Source: Paracoccus pantotrophus
GTDB taxonomy: Bacteria > Pseudomonadota > Alphaproteobacteria > Rhodobacterales > Rhodobacteraceae
Length of the DNA stretch: 64,000 nucleotides
Assembly (NCBI RefSeq): GCF_008824185.1
Contig: NZ_CP044423.1
Span: forward strand, 509,501 to 573,500
Direction of reading: 5' to 3'
Position 1 is the first letter of the stretch; the number at the start of each line of letters is the position of its first letter. This document shows, piece by piece, positions 23,709 through 32,069 of the stretch. Made by a program: the position numbers and the translations under genes. The notes beneath the pieces were generated by a model. It was given only the letters and a program-made list of their open reading frames with translations, did not search any database and was not told where the DNA came from.

Positions 23709-25534
23709 ACCCGCGGCCGCGCCGCTGGCCGCTGGTCCTGTCCTGCCTGGCCTGCGTGGCGGCCGTCCTGTGGCTGGGCGCGCAGCTTGCCCATCAGCAT
23801 TACTTCCGCGAAGGCCATGCCCGCGCCACGACCGCGCTGCGGCTGACGGTGAACGCGCTCAATGCCGACCTGGCGCGCTATGAGGTGGTGCCGCAACTGG
23901 TCGCCGACCTGGACCTGATCCGAGAGCTTGCCGCCGATCCCGGCAATGCCGCGCTGCGGCAGCAGACGAACCGCTGGCTGGCCGAGCAGAACGAGGCGGT
24001 GCAGGCCTCGGACATCTACCTGATCCTGCCCGATGGCGAGACCATCGCCCATTCCGGCTATCAGGGCCCGGCCAGTTTCGTCGGGCAGAATTTCAGCTAC
24101 CGGCCCTATGTCATCGACGCCATGGCGGGCGGACAGGGGCGGTTCTACGGCATCGGTACCACGTCCGGCGTGCGGGGCTATTTCTTCTCGGCCCCGGTCG
24201 CGGACGAGACCGGCCGGATCAGCGCCGTCGTCGCGGTCAAGATCGGCGTGGACCGGATCGAGGCCTCCTGGCGCGGCAACCAGTATCGCGTGCTGGTGAC
24301 CGATCCCGAGGGCACGGCCTTCCTGTCCTCGGAACCCAGCTGGCTTTACCACAGCATCCGGCCGCTGACGCCGGAACGGCTGGCGCGCACCGAATCATCG
24401 CGCCGTTATGCCGGCACGCCGCTGGCCGAATTGCCGGTCGAGCGGCTGGAGCTGCACGGCGCGCCGGTGTTCCGCCTGCCGCCCGCCCTTGCAGAAGGGC
24501 CCCAGCGCAGCCACGACTATATCGCCGCCTCCGAGGAGATGCCGGGGGCGGGCTGGACCGTGCATGTGCTGCTGGACAGCGCCGAGCTGCGGGCCGAGGC
24601 GCGGCTGGCGGTGCTGAGCCTCATGCTGCTGATCGCGGTCGCGGGAATCGGGCTGATGATGTGGCGCCAGCGTCGGGCGCGCATCGCCGATCGCCTGGCC
24701 GCAACGGCGGAACTGGAGCGCCGCGTGGTCGAGCGCACCGCCGACCTGGCGCGGGTCAACAGCCAGCTTGAACAGGAGATCGCCGAGCGCCGCGCCACCG
24801 AGGCCGAGCTGCGCGCCGCCCAGGCCAGCCTGGTGCAGGTCGGCAAGCTGGCGGCGCTGGGGCAGATGTCGGCCTCGCTTTCGCACGAGATCAACCAGCC
24901 GCTGGCGGCGGCGCGCAACTATGCCGACAGCGCCGCCATCCTGATCGAGCGCGGCGACCTGACCCGCGCGCGCGAAAACATCGCGCAGATCCTGGCGCTG
25001 GTGGACCGGATGGCCGCCATCGGCAAGCACCTGCGCCATGCCGCGCGCAAGCCCGACGATGTGCTGGGCGCGGTGGCGCTGGCCGGGCTGCTGGAGGAGA
25101 CGCGCACCATCGTCGCCGCCCGGCTGGCCAGCAGCGACGCGGTGCTGGATGTGGATGTGCCCGCCGACCTGCCGCCGCTGCGGGCAGGGCCGACGCGCTT
25201 GCAGCAGGTGCTGGTGAACCTGATCACCAATGCCGCCGATGCGGTCGAGGGCGGCGCGGATCGCCGCATCACGCTTTTGGCGCGGGCCGAGGGCGGGCGC
25301 GTCGCCATCCGCATCCGCGACCGCGGCCCCGGCGTGCCCGATGCCATCGCCGCGCGCATCTTCGACCCGTTCTTTACCACCAAGGGCATGGGGGCGGGGC
25401 TGGGGCTCGGCCTGTCGATCACCGCCAATATCGTGCGCGATTTCGGCGGCGAGATCGCCTGCCGCAACATGGACCCCGGCGCCGAGTTCTGCGTGACCCT
25501 GCCCGCCGCCGTCCCGGCCGAGGCCGCCGCATGA
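23699..25534 (+). CDS. Sensor histidine kinase, DctB-like
   Basis: 611 residues: N-terminal membrane segment (about 10-30), periplasmic double-PAS (Cache) domain (about 35-295), second membrane segment (about 301-323), coiled coil, dimerisation/phosphoacceptor domain with His396 in SLSHEINQPLAA, and the ATPase domain (NLITNAADAV N box, DRGPGVP G1, FDPFFTTKGMGAGLGLGL F/G2). This is the C4-dicarboxylate sensor architecture. It overlaps the regulator gene by four bases (ATGA) and lies upstream of a tripartite tricarboxylate transporter, whose substrate it probably senses. Confidence 0.9.
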   Translation: MRIDPRPRRWPLVLSCLACVAAVLWLGAQLAHQHYFREGHARATTALRLTVNALNADLARYEVVPQLVADLDLIRELAADPGNAALRQQTNRWLAEQNEAVQASDIYLILPDGETIAHSGYQGPASFVGQNFSYRPYVIDAMAGGQGRFYGIGTTSGVRGYFFSAPVADETGRISAVVAVKIGVDRIEASWRGNQYRVLVTDPEGTAFLSSEPSWLYHSIRPLTPERLARTESSRRYAGTPLAELPVERLELHGAPVFRLPPALAEGPQRSHDYIAASEEMPGAGWTVHVLLDSAELRAEARLAVLSLMLLIAVAGIGLMMWRQRRARIADRLAATAELERRVVERTADLARVNSQLEQEIAERRATEAELRAAQASLVQVGKLAALGQMSASLSHEINQPLAAARNYADSAAILIERGDLTRARENIAQILALVDRMAAIGKHLRHAARKPDDVLGAVALAGLLEETRTIVAARLASSDAVLDVDVPADLPPLRAGPTRLQQVLVNLITNAADAVEGGADRRITLLARAEGGRVAIRIRDRGPGVPDAIAARIFDPFFTTKGMGAGLGLGLSITANIVRDFGGEIACRNMDPGAEFCVTLPAAVPAEAAA

Positions 25535-26877
25535 CCCGGCGCGTGCTTCTGGTCGAGGATGACGAGCAGATGCGCAGTTCGACCGCGCAGGCGCTGGAGC
25601 TGGCGGGCTTTGCCGTCGAGCCGCTGGCCTCGGGCGAAGAGGCGCTGGCGCTGGCCGGGCCGGGCTTTGCCGGCGCGGTGGTCAGCGACATCCGCATGCC
25701 GGGTATGGACGGCATGACCCTGCTGGGCCGGCTGCACGAGATCGATCCCGAGATCCCGGTGATCCTGGTCACCGGCCATGCCGAGGTGCCGCTGGCGGTC
25801 GAGGCGATCCGCGGTGGCGCCTATGACTTCATCGAAAAGCCCTTCGTGGTGCAGGAACTGGCCACGGTGATCCGCCGCGCCATCGACCATCGCGGGCTGG
25901 TGCTGGAGAACCGCCGCCTGCGCGCCGTCGCCGGCAAGCGCGACGATGTCGAGGCGCGGCTGCCCGGCCGCACCCAGGTCATGGTCGACCTGCGCTATCG
26001 GCTGCGCGCCATCGGCGCCTCGGATGCCGATGCGCTGGTGATCGGCCCGACCGGCGCCGGCAAGGAGGTGGTGGCGCGCACGCTGCACGACATCTCGGCC
26101 CGCGCGGGGCGGCCCTTCATCGCCATAAACTGCGCCGCCCTGCCCGAGGCGCTGATCGAATCCGAGCTGTTCGGCCATGAGGTCGGCGCCTTTCCCGGCG
26201 CGCTGCGGCCGCGATACGGCAAGTTCGAACATGCGCGCGGCGGCACGATCCTGCTGGACGAGATCGGCTCGATGCCGCTGGAATTGCAGGCCAAGCTGTT
26301 GCGGGTGCTGCAGGAGCGCACGATCACCCGGCTCGGCTCGAACGACCCGGTGGCGCTGGACGTGCGCTTCGTCGCCGTCAGCAAGGCCGATCTGGAGGAA
26401 CTGGTCGCCCAGGGCCGCTTTCGCGAGGATCTGTTCTGGCGGCTGAATGTCGCCGTGCTGCACGTCCCGCCGCTGTCCGCCCGGCGCGAGGACATTCCGC
26501 TGCTGTTCCTGCAACTCTTGCGCGAGGCGGCCGCCCGCCACAACCGGCCCGAGCGCGAGGCGCCCGCCGCCTTCCTGTCCGGCCTAGCCGCACGGGAATG
26601 GCCGGGCAACGTGCGCGAATTGCGCAACCTGGCCGAGCGTTTCGTGCTGGGGCTGGAAGGGGTCGAGCTTGGTACCGCCCAGGGTGCGCGCCTGGCCGAC
26701 CGCGTGGCGGCCTTCGAGCGCAGCCTGATCGCCGGCGCCATCGCCGCCCATGACGGCAAGCTGCGCCCGGTCTACGAGACGCTGGGCATCTCGCGCAAGA
26801 CGCTTTACGAGAAGATGCAGAAATACGGTCTCGACCGCCGGCTGATCCTGGATTCCGCTGAAGACGAGCCGGGTTGA
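25531..26877 (+). CDS. Sigma-54-type response regulator, DctD-like, with GAFPGA variant
   Basis: 448 residues: receiver (1-120, phospho-acceptor Asp53 in VVSDIRMPGMDG), AAA+ domain (about 145-370; Walker A GPTGAGKE, Walker B GGTILLDEI, arginine-rich FREDLFWRLNV, EWPGNVREL) and a C-terminal Fis-type helix-turn-helix (GISRKTLYEKMQKYGL). The sigma-54 contact loop reads GAFPGA (219-224) instead of GAFTGA, a change at the residue that normally touches sigma-54. It should act on the transporter operon that begins 189 bases downstream. Confidence 0.9.
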   Translation: MTRRVLLVEDDEQMRSSTAQALELAGFAVEPLASGEEALALAGPGFAGAVVSDIRMPGMDGMTLLGRLHEIDPEIPVILVTGHAEVPLAVEAIRGGAYDFIEKPFVVQELATVIRRAIDHRGLVLENRRLRAVAGKRDDVEARLPGRTQVMVDLRYRLRAIGASDADALVIGPTGAGKEVVARTLHDISARAGRPFIAINCAALPEALIESELFGHEVGAFPGALRPRYGKFEHARGGTILLDEIGSMPLELQAKLLRVLQERTITRLGSNDPVALDVRFVAVSKADLEELVAQGRFREDLFWRLNVAVLHVPPLSARREDIPLLFLQLLREAAARHNRPEREAPAAFLSGLAAREWPGNVRELRNLAERFVLGLEGVELGTAQGARLADRVAAFERSLIAGAIAAHDGKLRPVYETLGISRKTLYEKMQKYGLDRRLILDSAEDEPG

Positions 26878-26878
26878 C

Positions 26879-26940
26879 CGGAAATGGGTGGAAATCCACC
26901 CACTCCAGCCAGGCAATGTTCCCTTTTCCACCCATTTCCG
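26879..26940. promoter_or_regulatory. Long inverted repeat upstream of the tricarboxylate transporter operon
   Basis: Perfect 16-bp inverted repeat: CGGAAATGGGTGGAAA at 26879-26894 and its complement at 26925-26940, 30 bases apart, with a further TCCACCCA at 26895-26902, so three copies of one core occur in 62 bases. It is 127-188 bases before the transporter start, the distance of an enhancer for a sigma-54 activator. As it starts one base after the regulator stop, a terminator role is also possible, though no T-tract follows. Confidence 0.55.
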
Positions 26941-27066
26941 TCGTATTGCGGCAATATGCGCCGGATGGGCCGCGTTTTTGATTTGTGCCGTGGTCCGGCC
27001 CGCCGCAGGCTTCACCCGGTGGCCGCGCCGGGAGGGAGGCGGCCGGAATATCCTTGGGGAGGGAAC

Positions 27067-28041
27067 ATGGCTTATCCAAAGCTTCTGGGCGCGCTTTGCG
27101 CCGCGACATTGCTGGCCGCGCCGGCATTCGCGCAGGACTGGCCGCAGCGCCAGATCACCATGGTCGTGCCGTTCTCGGCCGGCGGTCCGACCGATACGGT
27201 CGCGCGCATGGTGGCCGAGCGCATGTCGGCCGATCTGGGCCAGCAGATCATCGTCGAGAATATCGGCGGCGCCGGCGGCACGCTGGGCGCGGCCAATGTC
27301 GCCAAGGCCGAGCCGGACGGCTATACCGTGCTTTTGCACCATATCGGCATGGCGACATCGGACACGCTTTACCGCAACCTGCCCTATGACACGCTGAACG
27401 CCTTCGAATATGTCGGGCTGGTGACGGAGGTGCCGATGGTGGTGACGGCGCGCAAGGATTTCGAGCCCGCCGATTTCACCGCCTTCAAGGATTACGTCAA
27501 GGCCAATGCCGACAAGCTGACGCTGGCCAATGCCGGCATCGGCGCGGCCAGCCACCTGTGCGGCATGCTGCTGATGCAGGCGCTGGAGGCACCCTTGGTG
27601 ACGGTCCCCTACAAGGGCACCGGCCCGGCGATGACCGACCTGCTGGGCGGGCAGACCGACATCATGTGCGACCAGACCACCAACACCACCCAGCAGATCA
27701 AGGGCGGCACGATCAAGGCCTATGCCGTGACCTCGCCCGAGCGGCTGGACCTGTTCCCCGACCTGCCCACCGCCAAGGAAGGCGGCGTCGAGACGATGGA
27801 GTTCGGCATCTGGCACGGCATCTATGCCCCCAAGGGCACGCCGGCCGAAGTGACCGAGCGGCTGTCGCAGGCCCTGCAGGTCGCGCTGGCCGACGAGGGT
27901 GTCGCCAAGGCGATGGCCGACCTGGGCACCGCGCCCGAGCCGGCGGAAAACGCCACGCCGGCCGCGCTCAAGGCCAAGCTGGAATCCGAGATCGCCCGCT
28001 GGAAGCCGGTGATCGAGGCCGCCGGCGTCTATGCCGACTGA
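27067..28041 (+). CDS. tctC: Tripartite tricarboxylate transporter substrate-binding protein 1
   Basis: 324-residue periplasmic binding protein of the Bug/TctC family with a signal peptide (cleavage after APAFA). Typical marks: VVPFSAGGPTDTVARM, ENIGGAGGTLGA, AEPDGYTVL and VPYKGTGPAMTDLLGG. It would deliver a carboxylic acid to the TctBA membrane unit encoded just downstream. ATG 27067 follows GGGGAGGGAAC. Confidence 0.92.
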   Translation: MAYPKLLGALCAATLLAAPAFAQDWPQRQITMVVPFSAGGPTDTVARMVAERMSADLGQQIIVENIGGAGGTLGAANVAKAEPDGYTVLLHHIGMATSDTLYRNLPYDTLNAFEYVGLVTEVPMVVTARKDFEPADFTAFKDYVKANADKLTLANAGIGAASHLCGMLLMQALEAPLVTVPYKGTGPAMTDLLGGQTDIMCDQTTNTTQQIKGGTIKAYAVTSPERLDLFPDLPTAKEGGVETMEFGIWHGIYAPKGTPAEVTERLSQALQVALADEGVAKAMADLGTAPEPAENATPAALKAKLESEIARWKPVIEAAGVYAD

Positions 28042-28051
28042 AACGGAAAGC

Positions 28052-28075
28052 GGCCCCGCCCCTTGCGGCGGGGCC
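28052..28075 (+). terminator. Intercistronic hairpin between tctC and tctB
   Basis: GGCCCCGCC (28052-28060) pairs with GGCGGGGCC (28067-28075), loop CCTTGC. Such hairpins after a binding-protein gene commonly raise its level relative to the membrane genes. Confidence 0.45.
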
Positions 28076-28097
28076 CGTCAATCGGGGGGAGGAACGC

Positions 28098-28562
28098 ATG
28101 TCCGCAAAACCCAAGGATACCACCGACATCGTCGCCGGGCTTTCGATGATGGCGGCGGCGGGATTCTTCGGCTGGCACACGGCCGGGCTGGAAATCGGCA
28201 CTTCGCTGCGGATGGGGCCGGGATATTTCCCGATGGTCCTGTCCGGGCTTCTGTTCGTCCTGGGGCTGATCATCCTGCTGAGATCCTTCGGGCGCGAGGA
28301 TGACGAGCCCTTCGGCAAGGTCGCCTGGCGCGGGCTGCTGTTCATCCTGCCGGCGCCGATCTTCTTTGGCCTGACGGTGCGCGGCCTCGGCTTCGTGCCG
28401 GCGCTGTTCTTCACCACGCTGATCGCCTCGCAGGCCTCGATGCGGATGCGGCCGCTGGCGGCGCTGATCCTGGCGGTGGCGGTGACGATTCTGTCCACGC
28501 TGATCTTCAGCTACGGCCTTGGCCTGCCCTTCCGGCGCTTCGGCCCCTGGCTGGGCATGTGA
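28098..28562 (+). CDS. tctB: Tripartite tricarboxylate transporter small membrane subunit
   Basis: 154 residues with four hydrophobic segments, the size and layout of TctB. The GPGYFPMVLSGLL stretch near residue 40 is the family mark. The ATG at 28098 follows GGGGGGAGGAACGC. The stop is seven bases before tctA. Confidence 0.88.
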   Translation: MSAKPKDTTDIVAGLSMMAAAGFFGWHTAGLEIGTSLRMGPGYFPMVLSGLLFVLGLIILLRSFGREDDEPFGKVAWRGLLFILPAPIFFGLTVRGLGFVPALFFTTLIASQASMRMRPLAALILAVAVTILSTLIFSYGLGLPFRRFGPWLGM

Positions 28563-28569
28563 GGGCGCG

Positions 28570-30078
28570 ATGGAACTTTTCAGCAATCTCGCGCTCGGCT
28601 TTTCGGTCGCCTCCTCGCTGGCGAACCTGGCCTTCTGCCTGATCGGGGTCATGCTCGGCACGCTGATCGGCGTGCTGCCCGGCATCGGCGCCACGGCGAC
28701 CATCGCCATGCTCTTGCCGATCACCTTCCAGCTCGAGCCCGTCAGCTCGCTCATCATGCTGGCCGGCATTTATTACGGCGCGCAATACGGCGGCTCGACC
28801 ACGGCGATCCTGATCAACATGCCGGGCGAAAGCTCGTCGGCCGTCACCGCCATCGACGGCTACCAGATGGCCCGCAGGGGCAAGGCCGGCACCGCGCTGG
28901 CGCTGGCGGCGCTGGGATCGTTCTTTGCCGGCTCGGTCTCGACCTTCCTGGTGGCGCTGTTCGCCCCGCCGCTGACCGCGGTGGCGCTGAAATTCGGCGC
29001 GGCCGAGTATTTCAGCCTGATGGTGCTGGGCCTGGTGATGTCTGTGGCGCTGGCGCATGGCTCGGTGCTGAAGGCGCTGGCCATGGTGGTGCTGGGCCTG
29101 CTTCTGGGCATGGTCGGCACCGATATCTATACCGGCGCCCCGCGCTTCACGATGGGGATCACGCAATTCGCCGACGGGCTGAACTTCGTCGCCGTCGCCG
29201 TGGGGGTCTTCGGCATCGCCGAGATCCTGCGCAACCTCGAGGACGAGCATGACCGCCAGGTCATGACCAAGAACATCAACCGGCTGTTCCCCACCGGCCA
29301 GGAGCTGCGCCAGATGATCGGCCCGGTCCTGCGCGGCACCGGCATCGGCTCGGTCCTGGGCATCCTGCCGGGGGGCGGGGCGATCCTGGCCAGCTTTGCC
29401 AGCTACACGATCGAGAAGAAGGTCTCCCGCCACCCCGAGGAGTTCGGCAAGGGCGCGCTGGCCGGGGTCGCCGGGCCGGAAAGCGCCAACAATGCCGGGG
29501 CGCAGACCAGCTTCATCCCGCTCCTGACCCTGGGCATCCCGGCGAACCCGGTGATGGCGCTGATGATCGGCGCGATGATCATCCAGGGCATCGTGCCGGG
29601 GCCGAACGTGGTCAGCGAGCAACCCGCACTGTTCTGGGGCATCATCGCCAGCATGTGGATCGGCAACCTGATGCTGGTGGTGCTGAACCTGCCGCTGATC
29701 GGGCTGTGGGTGAAGCTGCTGACCGTGCCTTACTACGTGCTGTTCCCGATCATCATGGCCATGTGTTCGATCGGGGTCTATTCGGTGAACTCGAACAGCT
29801 ACGACCTGTTCGCCGTCGCCTTCTTCGGCCTGCTCGGCTATGTCATGTCCAAGCTGCGCTGCGAGCCGGCGCCCTTGCTGCTGGGCTTCGTCCTCGGCCC
29901 GCTGCTCGAGGAAAACCTGCGCCGGGCGATGATCCTGTCGCGCGGCGATCCCACGACCTTCCTGACCCGTCCGATCAGCGCCACGCTGCTGGCGATGTCG
30001 CTGGTGGTGCTGGTGCTGGTCTTCATGCCGCAGATCCGCAAGCGGCGGGACGAGGTCTTTACCGAAAGCGACGCCTGA
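28570..30078 (+). CDS. tctA: Tripartite tricarboxylate transporter large membrane subunit
   Basis: 502 residues, about twelve hydrophobic segments. The family motifs GVLPGIGATATIAMLLPITF, YYGAQYGGSTTAILINMPGE and GPESANNAGAQTSFIPLLTLGIP are present. It forms the sodium- or proton-driven channel with TctB. ATG 28570 starts MELFSNLALGF. Confidence 0.94.
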   Translation: MELFSNLALGFSVASSLANLAFCLIGVMLGTLIGVLPGIGATATIAMLLPITFQLEPVSSLIMLAGIYYGAQYGGSTTAILINMPGESSSAVTAIDGYQMARRGKAGTALALAALGSFFAGSVSTFLVALFAPPLTAVALKFGAAEYFSLMVLGLVMSVALAHGSVLKALAMVVLGLLLGMVGTDIYTGAPRFTMGITQFADGLNFVAVAVGVFGIAEILRNLEDEHDRQVMTKNINRLFPTGQELRQMIGPVLRGTGIGSVLGILPGGGAILASFASYTIEKKVSRHPEEFGKGALAGVAGPESANNAGAQTSFIPLLTLGIPANPVMALMIGAMIIQGIVPGPNVVSEQPALFWGIIASMWIGNLMLVVLNLPLIGLWVKLLTVPYYVLFPIIMAMCSIGVYSVNSNSYDLFAVAFFGLLGYVMSKLRCEPAPLLLGFVLGPLLEENLRRAMILSRGDPTTFLTRPISATLLAMSLVVLVLVFMPQIRKRRDEVFTESDA

Positions 30079-30099
30079 ATATTCAACTGGGAGGAAACC

Positions 30100-31065
30100 A
30101 TGACCGCATCCATCACCCGCCGGCTGCTGCTGGGCGCTGCCGTGGTGCTTGGCTTGGCCGGGGCCGCCGCCGCCGAATACCCGGACCGTCCGATCACCCT
30201 GGTCATCCCCTTTGCCGCCGGCGGCTCGACCGACGTGGTCGGCCGTATCGTCGCCGACCGCATGAGCCAGGAGCTGGGCCAGCAGGTCATCGTGCAGAAC
30301 GTCGGCGGGGCGGGCGGCAGCCTGGGCGCGGCCCAGGTCGCCAAGGCCGATCCCGATGGCTATACGATCCTGATGGCGACCGTCGCCACCCATGCGCTGA
30401 ACCCGCTGATCCTGAAGCAGAAACCCTATGACCCGGTCGCGGATTTCGCGCCCGTCTCGCTGCTGGTGCTGGTACCGAACGTGCTGGCGGTGAACCCGGA
30501 ACTGCCGGTCAACACCGTGCAGGAGCTGATCGACCTGTCCAAGTCCGAGCCCTTGGCCTATGCCTCGTCCGGCAACGGCACGCCGCTGCACCTGTCGGGC
30601 GAGCTGTTCAAGGCCATGGCCGGGATCGACCTGACCCATATCCCCTACAAGGGTTCGGGGCCGGCGCTGACCGATGTGCTGGGCAACCAGGTGCCGATCA
30701 TCTTCGACAACCTGCCCTCGGCCTCGGGTCATATCGCCTCGGGCAAGCTGCGGGCGCTTGGCGTGACCACGGCGGAACGCGCGCCCAGCTTCCCCGACAT
30801 CCCGGCCATTGCCGAGACCCTGCCGGGATACGAGACTTATACCTGGAACGCGCTTTTCGCCCCGGCCGGCACGCCGCCCGAGGTTGTCGAGGCGCTGAAC
30901 AAGGCCGCGCTGGTGGCCATGGCCGACCCGGCCGTCGCCGAGCGGATGCAGGAGTTCTCGGCCACCATCGTCGCCTCGACCCCCGAGGAATTGGCCGAGC
31001 ATGTCCAGGCCGAGATGGCGAAATGGGAGCCGGTGGTCCGCGACGCAAACGTCAGCCTGGACTGA
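30100..31065 (+). CDS. Tripartite tricarboxylate transporter substrate-binding protein 2
   Basis: 321-residue Bug/TctC-family binding protein with signal peptide (cleavage after AAAA). It has VIPFAAGGSTDVVGRIV, QNVGGAGGSLGAAQVAKADPDG and IPYKGSGPALTDVLG, but differs strongly from the first binding protein in the ligand-facing middle part, so a different ligand is likely. GGAGGAAACC precedes the ATG. It is the last gene before a strong terminator. Confidence 0.92.
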   Translation: MTASITRRLLLGAAVVLGLAGAAAAEYPDRPITLVIPFAAGGSTDVVGRIVADRMSQELGQQVIVQNVGGAGGSLGAAQVAKADPDGYTILMATVATHALNPLILKQKPYDPVADFAPVSLLVLVPNVLAVNPELPVNTVQELIDLSKSEPLAYASSGNGTPLHLSGELFKAMAGIDLTHIPYKGSGPALTDVLGNQVPIIFDNLPSASGHIASGKLRALGVTTAERAPSFPDIPAIAETLPGYETYTWNALFAPAGTPPEVVEALNKAALVAMADPAVAERMQEFSATIVASTPEELAEHVQAEMAKWEPVVRDANVSLD

Positions 31066-31075
31066 CGCGCAATCG

Positions 31076-31104
31076 AAAGGCCGGGCACCGTCCCGGCCTT
31101 TTTC
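31076..31104 (+). terminator. Rho-independent terminator of the tct operon
   Basis: AAAGGCCGGG (31076-31085), six-base loop, CCCGGCCTTT (31092-31101) then further T. A perfect 10-bp stem between the operon end and the convergent GntR gene. Confidence 0.88.
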
Positions 31105-31111
31105 CTGCCGG

Positions 31112-31921
31112 CTAGCCCTCTGCGGCGGGGGCGGCTTTCGCGCCAGCCGCGCGCGTTCCAGCGCCGCCGCCGTTCAGCCGGCGCAGCGACAGGTCCAGCC
31201 GCGCCTCGGCCTCGCGGATCTCGCGGCTGGCTTGGCGCAGATAACGGATATGTTCGCACGCCGCCTGCCGCGCGGCTTCCGCATCGCGGGCAAGGATCGC
31301 TTCGGCGATGGCGCGGTGCTGCTGGCGCAGCAATTCGCGGATGGCCGGCACCGCGAACAGCCGGCTGCGGTTCTGGATCACGTCCGAGCGCAAGACCCCT
31401 GCCAGCGCCTGCATGATCTGCAAAAGCGTCAGGTTGTGGCTGGCCTCATAGATCAGCAGGTGCAATTCGGCATCCGCCTCGGCCTCCTCCTTGGTATCGG
31501 CGCGGGCATGGGCGCGGTCCATGCGCCCGAGGCAGTCGCGGATGCGTGCCAGCTCCACCTCGGTCGCGCGCTCTGCCGCCAGCCCTGCTGCCGCGCTTTC
31601 GACGATGCCGCGGAACTCCAGGTAATCGTCGGCCGCCTCGGCATGGCGGACCAGCATGGCGATCAGCGGATCGGTGATCGCGGCCTGGCCCAGGGCCGCC
31701 ACCCGGCTGCCGCGCCCGCCGGCGCTGGTCAGCAGCCCGCGTTCCTCCAGGATCTTCAGCCCGTCGCGCAGGGTCGAGCGCGAGACGTTCAGCCGCTCGG
31801 CCAGCTCGCGCTCGGGCAAGAGCCGCTCGTCCGGGCGCAGCGACCCTTCCAGGATCAGCGATTCGAGATGCTGGGCCACGGCCTCGGCGGCGCGTTCGGA
31901 TTTTACGGAAGCGTTGGTCAT
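31112..31921 (-). CDS. GntR-family (FadR subfamily) regulator, GlcC/LldR-like
   Basis: 269 residues with an N-terminal winged helix (about 10-75, LLPERELAERLNVSRSTLRDGLKILEERGLL) and an all-helical FCD effector domain (about 90-230) with metal-site residues in AELHLLIYEASHN and REQH-like QQHRAIAEAI. It is divergent from glcD, so it most likely controls glycolate or lactate oxidation in response to the hydroxyacid. Two direct repeats lie in the gap. Confidence 0.9.
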   Translation of the reverse strand: MTNASVKSERAAEAVAQHLESLILEGSLRPDERLLPERELAERLNVSRSTLRDGLKILEERGLLTSAGGRGSRVAALGQAAITDPLIAMLVRHAEAADDYLEFRGIVESAAAGLAAERATEVELARIRDCLGRMDRAHARADTKEEAEADAELHLLIYEASHNLTLLQIMQALAGVLRSDVIQNRSRLFAVPAIRELLRQQHRAIAEAILARDAEAARQAACEHIRYLRQASREIREAEARLDLSLRRLNGGGAGTRAAGAKAAPAAEG

Positions 31922-31975
31922 GGGCGCTCATGCGGTTTTGCCGGATCGTGGCCATGTAAGCACAAATCCCGCATG

Positions 31976-32024
31976 ATGGTACAGAAAAATACCGATTGAC
32001 TAACATGGTCTGAAAATAATACCA
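31976..32024. promoter_or_regulatory. Tandem repeats, candidate GntR operators upstream of glcD
   Basis: Two near-identical units, 31976-31994 and 32005-32024, both of the form ATGGT...GAAAA..ATACC, with ends that are inverted (GGTA/TACC and TGGT/ACCA). They lie in an AT-rich stretch between the divergent gntR and glcD starts. Inverted GGT/ACC ends agree with FadR-subfamily operators. Confidence 0.5.
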
Positions 32025-32069
32025 AGAATGCAGGGGCAGAGGACGGCCCCGCCACGAAGGGAGAAGAGC

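Noticed and set aside
28507..31002. An 831-codon minus-strand open frame antisense to the tct genes
   Set aside because: Composition is dominated by His, Gln, Arg and Asp, typical of antisense high-GC frames; the plus-strand TctA and TctC proteins are unambiguous.
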